This document shows positions 52,343 to 63,465 of a stretch of 64,000 nt of DNA, in pieces; positions within the stretch are counted from its first letter, which is position 1, and every line of letters starts with the position of its first letter. Source of the stretch: Pseudo-nitzschia pungens. Lineage: Eukaryota; Bacillariophyta; Bacillariophyceae; Bacillariales; Bacillariaceae. The notes below the pieces were generated by a model. The model searched no databases. It saw nothing but the letters and a program-made list of their open reading frames with translations, and was not told the origin of the DNA. The position numbers and the translations under genes are program-made. The stretch is from contig CM074758.1 in NCBI GenBank assembly GCA_037355855.1, forward strand, positions 2,081,001-2,145,000, read 5' to 3'.

Positions 52343-55116
52343 TTAGTGGCCGTCCTCTTGCTTGATTTTGATGAGGGAAAATGCGTGGGATCCTTGTTCC
52401 GGGTCGATGTTCTTGTCCCTGCAGTCTACCACCGAGTGGTCGCTGCCATTTGTGTGTTCGTTCCCATCGGGTGCAAGCGCGGATGGATGGGAGTTGTCGT
52501 TGGATGTTTCCGTCGGGTCAGTTTTGGTGTTTTTGCTGACTACTGGCGGTTGGTCGTTGCTGTTGTTGTCGCTGTTGTTGTCTTCTTCTTTTGCAATTCC
52601 AATGCTGTCGTTGTTGCTTTCCATTTTGCTGCTGCTGCTGCTGCTGCTGCTATCGACTACTGAGAGTTGGCCCTTCTTGTTGCTGCCTGATTGTGTCGGG
52701 CTATTGCTATTGCTATTGCTATTGCTGTTGCTGTTGCTGCTGTTGCTGCTGTTGCTGCCGCCGCTACTTCCAGCAGTGGTAGTGTTGCCGGCGTTCTTGG
52801 CTGCCGTCTTGGAGGGAGCTTTGGATTTCCAGGCGACGGTGGATTTTTTCGTCCCCTTCTTGGCCGCCACGACGGCTTTCTTGGTTCCGGGGGGATGCTT
52901 TTTGAGCGCCGAGCGTGGCTTCTTCGTGGAGCCCGCTTTCTTGGTGGTTTTGCTCGAAGCCGACCTCGAGTTGGAGCCGGAGAGTCCCCCGGAGGGGCTT
53001 GCCTTTGCCCTTGGGTTTCGCGGTGCATTCGCGGCCAACCTCGAGGGCTTCGCGGTGGTTGACACGGAAGCGCGGGGGTTCGGAAAGGGTCCGTGGCGGC
53101 CGTCGCGCTTGGATGCCCTGGCCGGACCACCCCGAGGCTCGGGGACCTGGGTTTGGGTGTTGGATTGGATTCGGTGGTATTGGATGGCATGAGATGGAAT
53201 TGGATGGAGTACAAGGGAGAGAGACGAGATTAGACGAGATCAGACGAGATAAGACGGGGTGAGATCACGAGAATGAAACGCAAACGCAATCGGTCAAACC
53301 GGGATGCCAACGAACGCATTCCCGTCGCACCCAGCACGGTACAAAGTCGTTTGCTTGATTGCTTGTTTTCGCAGCACAGCACAGCGCAGCACAGCACAGC
53401 GTCTTACCTTTCCCCGGAACGTCCCGTGTTTGACGGCGATCGCCGCGCACCACCTGTCCATCGCGGAGTTGGTGACGCACGAGGCCTCGCAGTCCCTCGC
53501 ATTGTTCGTCGCCTTTGCGTTCGAATACGAGTTGCCACTACTAGTAGCCGTCGCATTCCCGTTCAGGGATCCCCAAAAGGCGCAAGCGACGGTGTTGCGT
53601 TTCATGATGGGGAGAAAGACGAGGATCCCGAGCGGGCAAGCGTGTCCGTTGAGAAAGTTGTGGCGGAGCATGGTGTGGAGGCGTGTTCCCCGGGTGGCGT
53701 ACCGGAGCCGAAATCGGACCGAAACCGGCCGGAGAGGGACACTGTTTTCGTCGTCGTTGTCGTGTTCCCCGTTGTTGCCGTTGCCGTTGCCATTGCCGTT
53801 GCCGTTGCCGTTCTCGCCATTCTCGCCATTCTCGCCATTCTCACCGTGCAGACCGCTGTGCTGGTTGCTACCGTGGATGCCTTCGGAACAGCGGTGGCGC
53901 CTGTGGGACGCCGGCGTGGAAATGGCGGGAACGAGAACGTCGTGGACGTTGTAGACGGACTTGTTGCAATTCTTGGCCAGGCTCGCCAGGAGTTGTTGGT
54001 GCTGTTGCTGCTTTTGCTTGGAGGAGGCCCCACCCGCTCCGATTCGGGTCTTGGGAGTGGCGTTTGCCGCCATGAGCAGCAGGTCCTCGACGAACTTGTT
54101 GGTGATGTCGTGTCCGCAGACCCTGGCGGCGTGGGTGGAGTTGGGAACGTCCAGAAACAAGAGTTCGGGGAGGCAGAAGGTTTGCAGGTCCGTGGTGTAG
54201 ACGTAGGAGCGATCGGTGGCCGCATCGACCACGACGTTCCGTTCCAGTTCCCGGCCGTCCCGAAAGCCACCGGAAGGAGTCCGGTGTTGGGTTGGGGTTT
54301 GGTTCTGGTTCTGGAACTGAAAGCCGGGCTGCGCCGACGGAGATTGTTGCGCCGAGGCACTCGTATCGTTGGTCGTGTGACGGTTGGAGTGCCCCGTGGC
54401 CATGCCATTCCCGTGGTTGGAACAAGGACTGGAATGATCCCGATTGGGATCGGGAATGGGATCGGGATCTTCCTGGTTGTCTTGGGCCAGGATGGATCGC
54501 CGGCGCTGGAACAGATACTCCAAGACCGCGTTGGAGGTGCGAGTGTGCAGCGGGGGTGGATTCATGGCGCCGTTGTGGCTGGTGGACCCATCTCGAGTTT
54601 GAGATTGAGTTTGCGCTTGATGATCAGATTGAACTGGATGTGATGGAACTTGATGAGATGGAACTTGATGTGATGGAACTTGATGATGGGCTTGCTGCAC
54701 CAGATGATGAGCTTGTACCTGACGACAAAGCATTGGTGATCGACTCGGGGTGACGGCCACCGATCGGAGATTGGAGGGGTGACCACCGGAGGTTCTCGTT
54801 CGCTTCGTGGGTCGGTGATGATTCGCATTCGCATTCGCAGTCGCATTCGCAGTCGCATTGGCATTCGCATTTGCATTCGCATTGGCGGTAGCAGTCATCG
54901 ACATGGACATTGACGGAGGATTTCTCGCCCCGGGGAGGGCGGCCGGAGCCAAAGCCGGAGCACCGGCAGTGGTGTTCGATCTGCCCCATCCCGAGAAAGG
55001 ATCCAGTGAAAAATTCTCCGAGTTGGGGAAGAGCCGATTGTGTTGATTTTGATTGTGGTTGTGATTGTGGTTGTGATTGTGATTGTGGTTGTGGTTGTTG
55101 CTGATGGCATTGTGGT

Positions 55117-55148
<32 letters not shown>

Positions 55149-55420
55149 TTGCAAGCGTAGTTGTGAAGAATCGCACCCATCGTGTTGCCCTGCATCATCA
55201 TCCGACCCTGACCGTCCCGAAAGTGTCGAATGTCCGTGGACGACGGAGACGCGGTGGAGGCAGCATGGTGGAGGGGTTGGGAATGATTGCAGAGTTCCCG
55301 GTGAGGTCCGTGGTTCATGTCCATGTCCATTGGATAGGGCTCGCTGCTGCCATCAAAGATGACGTCTTGGTTTTGGGGAACACCGGCGGCAGCCGAAACG
55401 GAATATCGAAAGGCGTCCAT
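52343..55420 (-). CDS. Large low-complexity (Asn/His/Ser/Ala-repeat) protein, unknown
   Basis: I do not recognise this protein. Exon 1 is 53408-55420 (ATG at 55420, MDAFRYSVSAAAGVPQNQDV), a 261-bp intron is 53147-53407 (GTAAGA...CCCAG, phase 0) and exon 2 is 52343-53146, giving 938 residues. Repeats encoded by codon runs are His-Asn (NHNHNHNH), Ala-Asn (NANANANA), SHQVPSHQVP, ENGENGENG then GNGNGNG, Ser runs, and Asn/Ser in exon 2. The only compact, hydrophobic-patterned part is about residues 385-660: LERNVVVDAATDRSYVYTTD, CLPELLFLDVPNSTHAARVC, VRFRLRYATRGTRLHTMLRH and LGILVFLPIMKRNTVACAFW. Exon 2 begins with a basic Lys/Pro/Ala-rich histone H1-like stretch (KKHPPGTKKAVVAAKKGTKK) and ends acidic. 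A nuclear protein is plausible, but this is inference. The 5' leader contains a TGTGTC repeat. Confidence 0.65.
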
Positions 55421-56926
55421 CGTATGTGTCTGTGTCTGTGTCTGTGTCTGTGTCTCTAGCGAGTGCTGTGAATGCAATGGAATGACAGAGAGAGAGAGAG
55501 GGAGGGAGAGATAATGAGAGGGAGAGATGCTGGTACGAGTTAGATTGCAATGCAATGCAGGGGGTTGTACTGAGAAGCAGTTTTCAAAACGATAGATACG
55601 ATACAGTACAGAGCGGAAGGAAACGAGTCAAACCAAGACGAGGAACAAAGACAAGACAATGGCACGACTGGAGTGGTTGTCCCGAGATTTTCAACAACAA
55701 AAAAAACGCGAGGGCACGAAAAGCAAAAAGGCAATTCCCGTTTCGTTGCTTCTCGCTTCTCGTCTCGCACCGAATCGATCGGGAAACAAACAATCAATCA
55801 ATCGTGAAATCGGAACCAAAATTGCGCGCACTTGATGGACACGCAACACGGTTCTTTCATTACTTTTAAAAATGGTCATTTTCATCATTTGCCGACGTAC
55901 CGTGACCTGGTAGGATCCCGGCGGAGAAAAATTGGAACCGTGTACAGTTATTGTTCTTGTGGATGATGTTTTAGTTGTGGAACGGTTCGAAGAAGTTTCT
56001 TGGTAATGTTGCTGTGGCGGTGGCGATGGCGGTAGTAAAAGGTGCAAAGGGCTGTTTCTGTGGAAGGCATTTGCTGGGTTCGGTTGGTCCGTGCGTGTGC
56101 CGTTGTCGATGGTCTCGGATCGATGGTCCCGAGCGCCTTTGGGTTCGGCTTCGGCTTCGGCTTCGATTTCGGCTTCCCGGCAACTCCGCGATTCCTGCCG
56201 GAACGACGCGGAGGCGGTCGCTGTCCAAAAAAATTGGACGAGACCGATCGAACGATGCCATCGAACGCGGACAGGATCATATTGGTGGAAGTGGGAAAAA
56301 ATGCGCACCGATGCTGCTGCTGATGGTACTAAGTACCGGTGCCGCTACTGCGTTGTAGCTTCTTCGTACTGCCATCATTCGGAGCCGTCATCGGGACGGA
56401 GTTTCGGTGTCACGGGTTCGGTCTTGCAGCACCGCTCTGCGATGTGTTGTGTTGTGTTGTGTTAAGTGGGTACATATAACTGCCGTACGAGTCCGAACGA
56501 CTTCCCTTTCCTGTACCGGATGTCCGTGCATACCGGGTACGGATAATCGTACCCATTGGAAAGCCGAGAGGACCATCTCCCGTCCGAAGGGTAAAACATC
56601 GAAACAGTCGAAAAAAATAAGAGGAATGATTCTTGATTCTTGTTATGTTTTGCGGTTCCGCATCTAAAAAATGAGATTCCTGACACAATGATTACACGTA
56701 AGGTTACCGTGCCAACTGTTTCGGAGAAGAAAGTAAGCTACTACTACTTCAACTGTTCAACACTGAATTAGCTAACTTACTATGTACATGAAAGTAATTA
56801 TCACTCCTGTTCCTTCAGATAGGCTTACTGTTCTTGTTTAATGCGGAATATTGTATTACTACGTATTATTTTAAAATTCTTCTTTGATCTACGACTACAC
56901 GTGCGGTACGAGTAAAGCAAGATGCA
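55421..56926. other. Spacer upstream of the retrotransposon
   Basis: A 1.5-kb spacer. A (TGTGTC)n run at 55425-55456 and a GA run at 55486-55500 lie upstream of the low-complexity gene. A 206-codon open frame on the minus strand (55691-56308) starts at GTG, is rich in Glu-Ala (GCCGAA) repeats and has no recognisable domain, so it is not called. Confidence 0.4.
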
Positions 56927-56931
56927 GGACG

Positions 56932-57149
56932 TGTTGGAAAAATATTAAGGATAAGGTGAAAATGAACGTTGAGAAATCAGAACAACAAGAAATGACGTTT
57001 ATGAAGAAGCATCACAATCGAGGAAATTTATGGACAATTATGATCAAAATGGCATGTGAGCCATTCATTCACTTTTTATTTTAATACAATTAGTACATTG
57101 AGTTTTATGTTACACCGATTGTAGGCTTGTTTACGTGAAATTTACAAGA
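56932..57149 (+). repeat. 5' LTR
   Basis: 218 bp, beginning TGTTGGAAAAATATTAAGG and ending GTGAAATTTACAAGA. The end was set by the target-site duplication and by divergence of the sequence after position 57149 from that after 62599. The end is not the usual CA, so a few bases of ambiguity remain (TTTACA lies three bases earlier). Confidence 0.88.
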
Positions 57150-57205
57150 TATTAAAATAAAAAGTGGGAAATACAACTGATGGCTATCGGATAGTTGACA
57201 AGACC

Positions 57206-60200
57206 ATGACGATAGAGAAAGAAGAAACAAAGATCGCACAAGAGATCGACGAGGACGACGAGTCCAGTAAGACAAAGAAGAAAAGCCCAAAGAAGAAAGG
57301 AAAAGTGGGGTCGAATACCACAACAACGTCCTTCAAAGGGAAGACAGCTGCGCTCAAGGATCATGTTTTCATATACCACCAATTACATGACAAAAAGTGG
57401 ATCCGGGCAAAGCAGGAATTTATCAGCTATGCGTCCAGGACGTATGGCGGTGATGAAGAAACTAGTTTGGAGCAAGGAAAACTGACCATTATTACCATGG
57501 ATGAACCATCCCCACCAACTGCAACGGAAATGGCAAGTATGGATGATACTGAAAAAGAGTTCGCAAGGGATGATTACAAAACCGATCGAAAAGCATACAA
57601 GGACCTTATGGTGAAGACTAAAAAGAACCTATCCAAGCTATATGCAGTTCTATGGGGACAATGTGATCCCATCATGCAGAACAAAATGAGAGCAGTCCCA
57701 GGATACGAGGACGCCCAGCTCAACAAGTCCGTAATTGATCTACTATCAATCATCGAAACAGTATGTGAACAAGGGGACCTATCAAGAAACAGAAGGGTGC
57801 AACGCTTTATATCAAGAAAAAAGGTGTACAACTTGAGACAAACGGACGACATGGATCTGGGTGAATATCTAGAAAAGTTCCAGGCACTGGTAAATGTGGC
57901 AGAGAAAAATGGAGCATTATTCTACGAAAGTGAGGATGTGGAAGATGCGATGATGGAAGCCGGCTTACAGAGATCGGAAACAATTATGGAACCACCTCCA
58001 ATAATCAAGACCGAAACAACCAAGGAAGGAGAAACCACAACCAAGCAAGAGGAACCAACCCCTGAACCCAGGAGTGCCGAAATCCCGAAGGAGATTATCG
58101 AACAGGCGAGAGACAGAGCTCTCGCAATCATCTTCTTCATGAACTCCAATGACAACAAATATGGGGTATACAAACAGGAATGCCATAATGCAATGGCTAA
58201 AGGACGCGATGAATATCCAAAGACAGTCACTGCGGCTCACACTGCATTAGAGGACTACAAATTCAATCCAAGATTATACCAAATCCGGAACGTGAACAAC
58301 TATAACAAGACACGCTTCTCTGGACACCAATTTCTCGTGGACAGCGGCCCTGTGGAGGACTCATCCGGCAAGCGAAAACAGAAAGAGGAATACTATTGTT
58401 ATAACTGTGGAAGAAAGAACGAGTGTATGGCTTACGATTGCCCACACAAAACCAAAGAGAATGGTGCGCCGACAAGGGCAGAACGGAGACGCCTACGAGA
58501 AGAAGGGGAGAGCGTCGACAGCGGCGACCAACACCTTCAAGAAACTGATAGCAGTGACGCAGCAGACGAACAAAGTGAATACAATGATTGGGAATTGGAA
58601 CTGGATGGAGACGATTATGGTATTGGATTCTATATGAATGCCGAACTCGAAGACAAGATACTGGTCGAAGATCTCCGAGGCAAGAATAAGCACGCATTTA
58701 ATCAATGCAAGCATCGACTGAACCCGAGATGGATACTCATTGACAACTGTTCCAGTGTTAATGTGTTTTATAACAAGAGATTCCTACAAAACATCAGAAA
58801 AGCCGACAAGGCATTACACCTATACACGAACGCGGGCAAGGCAATCATTACGATGATAGGGGATCTACCAGGCTTTGGCGAGGTATATTATTACCCCAAA
58901 GGGATCGCCAATATCCTATCGTTCCATATTGTCACCAACATGCCCGGGTACACAGTTGAGTATAACAATGCCATTGAGGATGCATTCAACGTAACGAACA
59001 AAAATGGCGAGAAGAGAAAGTTTGTGCCTTCCCAAAAAGGATTGTACTACTGGGACAGCAGCACAGCCATCGCTAAACAGGCAGCCGAATCATTCGCCGA
59101 AGTAGACATCGAAGCCATCGCAGTGGATACAGTACAAGGGAACAAGGCCAAATATTCAAAGCGAGACAACGAGCGAGCAAACAAGGTTCGACTACTACAG
59201 AATATCACTAACTGGAGTGATGCAGATATGATGCGAATCACCAAATATGGGTCACTACTTAATAACCCATTCAATCCGCGGGACATCACTATCACCAGGG
59301 CCATCCTGGGACCAAGTATATCCGGTCTACAGGGTAAAACAATCCGACAGAAACGGAAGGAGGTTGAGGGACATCTTGTACCGGTCCCACGCCAAGTCAT
59401 GGATCACTATCAGGATATCACCCTATCGTTGGACATCATGCATGTTAACACGATACCATTCCTTGTGACAATATCCAAGCACATCCACTACGGGACAGCC
59501 ACACCCCTACAAAAGATGACAGAGGAGATCATGTACTCGGTGTTGACCGACCTTGATAAGTTCTATAAGAAGCGAGGATTCAAGATTGGATTAGTACTGG
59601 CGGATAAACAGTTTGAATGCCTTGATAATGAGGTTGCCGAGCTTGAGATACTCATGAATATTGCAGCCCAAGATGAACACGTACCTGAAGTGGAACGATA
59701 CATTCGAGTAATAAAGGAGCGAGCCCGGAGCGCCTTAAGTAATACACCTTTCGGCAGGATCCCCAGCAGAATGGTCATCGGATTGATCGCTGGAGTCTTG
59801 TTCTATATGAATGGAACACCATGGGAGAAGGGAGTATCTAAGATCCTGTCACCAATGACCATAGTCACAGGGAGAAAATTGGACTACAGGTTACACTGCA
59901 GAGTGCCATTTGGGGCATACGCGCAGGTCCGGAGGGGGACAGATAACACTATGCGGGAGCGAACGTTCGGGGCAATTGCAATGGGACCAATGAATAACAT
60001 GCAAGGTGGTATGACATTCATGAGCCTATTAACCGGAAGGAAGGTAGAACGGGACAAATCTGACTTCACCATCCTGCCAATGCCAGATGAAGTAATTGTC
60101 CAAGTAGAGACAATGGCTAAACAGAGCCCCAACGGGCTTATTTTTGGGGATGACACCTCGAACGCTACCCAACCGGATGATGTGGAATTAACAACAGATA

Positions 60201-62368
60201 ACCACGAAACAGAAATGGAGAATGATGAATCGACTACAAGCGATGCTGATATCGACCAGGACAGTGTCAACGACGACGTCGAAAGCACAGGAGTGGCAGA
60301 GACCAGCGAGGAGATAAACTCCGAAAATACAGGAGTGGACCAACATGAGAATGATGAATTAGATGAACAGGCCATAATTGACAATCAGGATGAGGAGATT
60401 GAATTCATGGCACAATCGGACGACGAAAACGAAGTAAATACCGATGACGAAGAACAAGAGGAATCCGAGATAACTGACGACGACAGCGTCAAGGAATTAC
60501 GCAGGTCGGAGCGAACAACAAGCCGACCTGTCTACCGTGGATTCGAAGATGCCTTTGTGCATGTGCAAGTCCTTCAATCAGGAATCGAACAATGCAATTA
60601 CAATCGGGCAATGTGTTTCCTTCACCAAGCTTCAGAAAGATGTCACGATAAAGTGAGTCACCATTTAATGACGCAGTATGGACTGAAGGCCGGTCTTAAG
60701 AAATTCGGAAAGGAGGGACAAGAAGCAACCACCAAAGAAATGAAACAGATGTTGTCAAGAGAGGTTTTCGAAGAAATAGAGTATTCCACCCTGACTAATA
60801 AAGACAAGCAGTTAGCATTGCCAATCCTCCTCTTTCTCACTCAGAAGAGAGATGGATCCATAAAGGGTCGAGCATGCGCTGATGGGAGGAAACAACGGAT
60901 ATGGATGCAAAAGGAAGACACGAAATCACCAACGGTCTCAACCGAAGGACTGTTCTATCTATTGATGTTAGATGCGTACGAAGGACGCGAGGTGGCCACA
61001 CTGGATTTACCGGGACATTTCTTACAGACGCCAATGGAGGGACGCCTCATATTGAGAGTGGATGGAGAGTTGGCAACAGCCTTAGTTGATCTGGACAAGG
61101 GACGGTGGGAAAAGCATCTTCAGATTGTCCGAGGACGTCCGGTGATATTTGTCAAATGCAGTAAAGCGATTTATGGGACTCTGAATGCAGCGTTGCTCTC
61201 CTATAAGAAGCTGATAGGGCACCTATCCGAATGGGGGTTTGAAATGAACCCGTATGACCATTGCGTCTGGAACAAAGACATTGACAACAAACAAATGACT
61301 GTGGCATTTCATGTCGACGATATGAAGATAAGCCACGTCAATCCAAAGGAAGTAACCGGAATGATTGAAAGACTCCGGGGAATCTATGGAAAAACAGATC
61401 CAATGACAGTCACCCGTGGAAAGATCCACGAGTACCTGGGAATGACAATTGACTTCACAACACCAAAGGAGGTGAAGATAACAATGTATGATTACGTGCA
61501 GAAGATGATCAATGACCTCGCCGTCGATATGATCGGAACAAGGATGACAGCAGCCCCCGATTATTTATTCCACACATCGGATGGAACTGATGATACCAAG
61601 AAATTAGACGCTGATGCAAGGGATTACTTCCATACCATGACAGCGAGAGCGCTATATTTAGGGAAGAGAGCTCGACCCGATTTGCAAACAGCGGTGGCTT
61701 TCCTGTGTACACGGGTGCGCGAACCGGATGAACATGATTACAAGAAGCTGGGACATTTGATGAAATATTTGCAGGAGACAAGACATATGCCATTAATTCT
61801 GCGATACAACGGGAAAGAGATCTCCCTATACATTGATGGTGCTCATGCGGTACATGGGGACATGCGCGGGCACGTAGGAGTTATGGCAACCGGAGGGAGA
61901 GGAACATTATATGCATCCTCCACGAAGACCAAACTGAATACAGTGAGCTCAACTGAGACAGAGATCGTGTCGGTTGGTGAAAAGCTACCAAAACACATAT
62001 GGTTTCGGTACTTCCGTATAGCCCAAGGAGGGAACAGCGAAGAAGACATTTTATATCAGGATAACGAGGCAGCAATATTGCTCGAGAAGAATGGCAGGAT
62101 GTCATGTGGTAAAGGATCCAAACATATTAACATCCGATATTTCTTTATCACTGACAAAATCAACCGGAAAGAGATCAAGGTACAATATTGCCCCACCAAG
62201 GAGATGATCGCAGATTACTTCACCAAGCCTCTACAGGGAGGGTTGTTCCGGAAGTTCCGGAACCTCATTCTGGGTGTAAGGGATGAAGATATCAAGCAAT
62301 ACAAACAAGAATATCAACAGGCAATCGATAAGTTTGGATTAAACGTAAGAACTGACGATCAGAGTTAA
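57206..62368 (+). CDS. Copia gag-pol polyprotein
   Basis: One frame of 1720 residues from the first ATG (57206). The open frame begins earlier, but on GTG. Order: Gag-like region, Lys/Glu-rich (1-390). Zinc knuckle-like YYCYNCGRKNECMAYDC near 395 (CX2CX5CX4C, with Cys instead of the usual His). Protease DNCSS in RWILIDNCSSVNVFYNKRF near 508. Integrase with catalytic Asp in LSLDIMHV (about 742), Asp in LADKQFECLDNEVAEL (about 799) and Glu in VPEVERYIRVIKERA (about 828). An acidic spacer (1000-1130). Reverse transcriptase with GSIKGRACADGRKQR, LDLPGHFLQTPMEGRLILRV and catalytic HVDD in VAFHVDDMKISH (about 1368). RNase H with LYIDGAHAVHGDMRGHVG (about 1541) and SSTETEIVSVGE. It ends 13 bases before the 3' LTR. 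No stops or frameshifts are seen. Confidence 0.93.
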   Translation: MTIEKEETKIAQEIDEDDESSKTKKKSPKKKGKVGSNTTTTSFKGKTAALKDHVFIYHQLHDKKWIRAKQEFISYASRTYGGDEETSLEQGKLTIITMDEPSPPTATEMASMDDTEKEFARDDYKTDRKAYKDLMVKTKKNLSKLYAVLWGQCDPIMQNKMRAVPGYEDAQLNKSVIDLLSIIETVCEQGDLSRNRRVQRFISRKKVYNLRQTDDMDLGEYLEKFQALVNVAEKNGALFYESEDVEDAMMEAGLQRSETIMEPPPIIKTETTKEGETTTKQEEPTPEPRSAEIPKEIIEQARDRALAIIFFMNSNDNKYGVYKQECHNAMAKGRDEYPKTVTAAHTALEDYKFNPRLYQIRNVNNYNKTRFSGHQFLVDSGPVEDSSGKRKQKEEYYCYNCGRKNECMAYDCPHKTKENGAPTRAERRRLREEGESVDSGDQHLQETDSSDAADEQSEYNDWELELDGDDYGIGFYMNAELEDKILVEDLRGKNKHAFNQCKHRLNPRWILIDNCSSVNVFYNKRFLQNIRKADKALHLYTNAGKAIITMIGDLPGFGEVYYYPKGIANILSFHIVTNMPGYTVEYNNAIEDAFNVTNKNGEKRKFVPSQKGLYYWDSSTAIAKQAAESFAEVDIEAIAVDTVQGNKAKYSKRDNERANKVRLLQNITNWSDADMMRITKYGSLLNNPFNPRDITITRAILGPSISGLQGKTIRQKRKEVEGHLVPVPRQVMDHYQDITLSLDIMHVNTIPFLVTISKHIHYGTATPLQKMTEEIMYSVLTDLDKFYKKRGFKIGLVLADKQFECLDNEVAELEILMNIAAQDEHVPEVERYIRVIKERARSALSNTPFGRIPSRMVIGLIAGVLFYMNGTPWEKGVSKILSPMTIVTGRKLDYRLHCRVPFGAYAQVRRGTDNTMRERTFGAIAMGPMNNMQGGMTFMSLLTGRKVERDKSDFTILPMPDEVIVQVETMAKQSPNGLIFGDDTSNATQPDDVELTTDNHETEMENDESTTSDADIDQDSVNDDVESTGVAETSEEINSENTGVDQHENDELDEQAIIDNQDEEIEFMAQSDDENEVNTDDEEQEESEITDDDSVKELRRSERTTSRPVYRGFEDAFVHVQVLQSGIEQCNYNRAMCFLHQASERCHDKVSHHLMTQYGLKAGLKKFGKEGQEATTKEMKQMLSREVFEEIEYSTLTNKDKQLALPILLFLTQKRDGSIKGRACADGRKQRIWMQKEDTKSPTVSTEGLFYLLMLDAYEGREVATLDLPGHFLQTPMEGRLILRVDGELATALVDLDKGRWEKHLQIVRGRPVIFVKCSKAIYGTLNAALLSYKKLIGHLSEWGFEMNPYDHCVWNKDIDNKQMTVAFHVDDMKISHVNPKEVTGMIERLRGIYGKTDPMTVTRGKIHEYLGMTIDFTTPKEVKITMYDYVQKMINDLAVDMIGTRMTAAPDYLFHTSDGTDDTKKLDADARDYFHTMTARALYLGKRARPDLQTAVAFLCTRVREPDEHDYKKLGHLMKYLQETRHMPLILRYNGKEISLYIDGAHAVHGDMRGHVGVMATGGRGTLYASSTKTKLNTVSSTETEIVSVGEKLPKHIWFRYFRIAQGGNSEEDILYQDNEAAILLEKNGRMSCGKGSKHINIRYFFITDKINRKEIKVQYCPTKEMIADYFTKPLQGGLFRKFRNLILGVRDEDIKQYKQEYQQAIDKFGLNVRTDDQS

Positions 62369-62381
62369 ATCCACAGGAGTG

Positions 62382-62599
62382 TGTTGGAAAAATATTAAGG
62401 ATAAGGTGAAAATGAACGTTGAGAAATCAGAACAACAAGAAATGACGTTTATGAAGAAGCATCACAATCGAGGAAATTTATGGACAATTATGATCAAAAT
62501 GGCATGTGAGCCATTCATTCACTTTTTATTTTAATACAATTAGTACATTGAGTTTTATGTTACACCGATTGTAGGCTTGTTTACGTGAAATTTACAAGA
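62382..62599 (+). repeat. 3' LTR
   Basis: 218 bp, apparently identical to the 5' LTR over its full length. It is preceded by the short purine-containing CACAGGAGTG, where the polypurine tract would be. Confidence 0.88.
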
Positions 62600-62604
62600 G
62601 GACG

Positions 62605-63465
62605 AGCGAAGGTATCAGCACAAAAATAATAGTATGACGTGCAAGTAACCTTAGTAATCGTACCGTGCGTGTGCTCGTAGTTACGGATTCATTCAGAATG
62701 CTTTGAGATAACTTACGAGAAAGACTTCGTACCGTTTTCGAGTGCTGTATTTCGTATTCGATCTTTCTACTGAATGGCGTACGAGTACGGTATTCAGTAT
62801 GGTCCAAGGAGTACCGGTATGCCCATGCCATAACCTAACAACAATCTTCGAATCTGGGAAGGCAGCACAGCACAAAATTGTTGGACGAACTACGAGAGAG
62901 CTACTATTCTTACAGTAGGCAAAGATTGTTGTACTACTACTAGTAGGATTCATAACTAGAATATCATCTGGTTTTGCAGAACCCCCAAACAAGCAGAGCA
63001 AGTCTCAAGTCTGTGGATAGTTTCTTTCCAACCAAGGGTGGCTTTCAATCCATATCACCATCTCTGATGGCATCTCTGATGGCATCTCTAACTGGTATTT
63101 GGTATTACTACTACTAGTACTACTACTAGGTTTCAATTTCATTGAGATTATTGTCTCGGGAGTATGAACAACCCTTCACGCCGGTTGCTCAAAAGTGCAG
63201 AGGATATTACAAAATAATGCATCTACGATCCCGGACGTTTCGCAATAAAAAATAATCAGAAGATCATATTATACGGTTATGACTAATAACTAATAAATAG
63301 TGTTTCCTTACGGCGGTACTATGACATCGCGGTATCACGTTCCGGTAAAGTGGTATTGGCTTTCCAATTTACTACAGCAGTGAACACAGCTTGTGCAGAG
63401 TACCATTGTGGCACTGTACGAATCCGATGGGATCTGGAGGGCACGATTCTTTCACCGGTATGCTT
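62605..63465. other. Spacer between retrotransposon and GET3-like gene
   Basis: This 861-bp spacer has CATCTCTGATGG duplicated at 63057-63085 and a palindromic ACTACTACTAGTACTACTAC run at about 63106-63128. TACCGGTA-type words are also present. No gene is seen. Confidence 0.4.

Larger units (their letters stand above)
56927..62604 (+). mobile_element. Complete Ty1/copia LTR retrotransposon with target-site duplication
   Basis: The element runs from 56932 to 62599 (5668 bp) and is flanked by a perfect 5-bp duplication, GGACG, at 56927-56931 and 62600-62604. It carries two 218-bp LTRs that look identical base for base and a single uninterrupted gag-pol frame in the order zinc knuckle, protease, integrase, reverse transcriptase, RNase H, which is the copia order. 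Identical LTRs and an intact frame mean very recent insertion and probable competence. Diatom genomes carry many such copia (CoDi) elements, and the lineage was not assigned. It lies between genes and interrupts no recognised exon. Confidence 0.93.

Noticed and set aside
52035..52346. 104-codon plus-strand frame in the RPB9 3' spacer
   Set aside because: Low-complexity Arg/Ser translation without a domain. It overlaps the 3' end of the opposite gene.
55691..56308. 206-codon minus-strand frame upstream of the retrotransposon
   Set aside because: GTG start, Glu-Ala codon repeats and no domain. It may be transcribed leader or chance.
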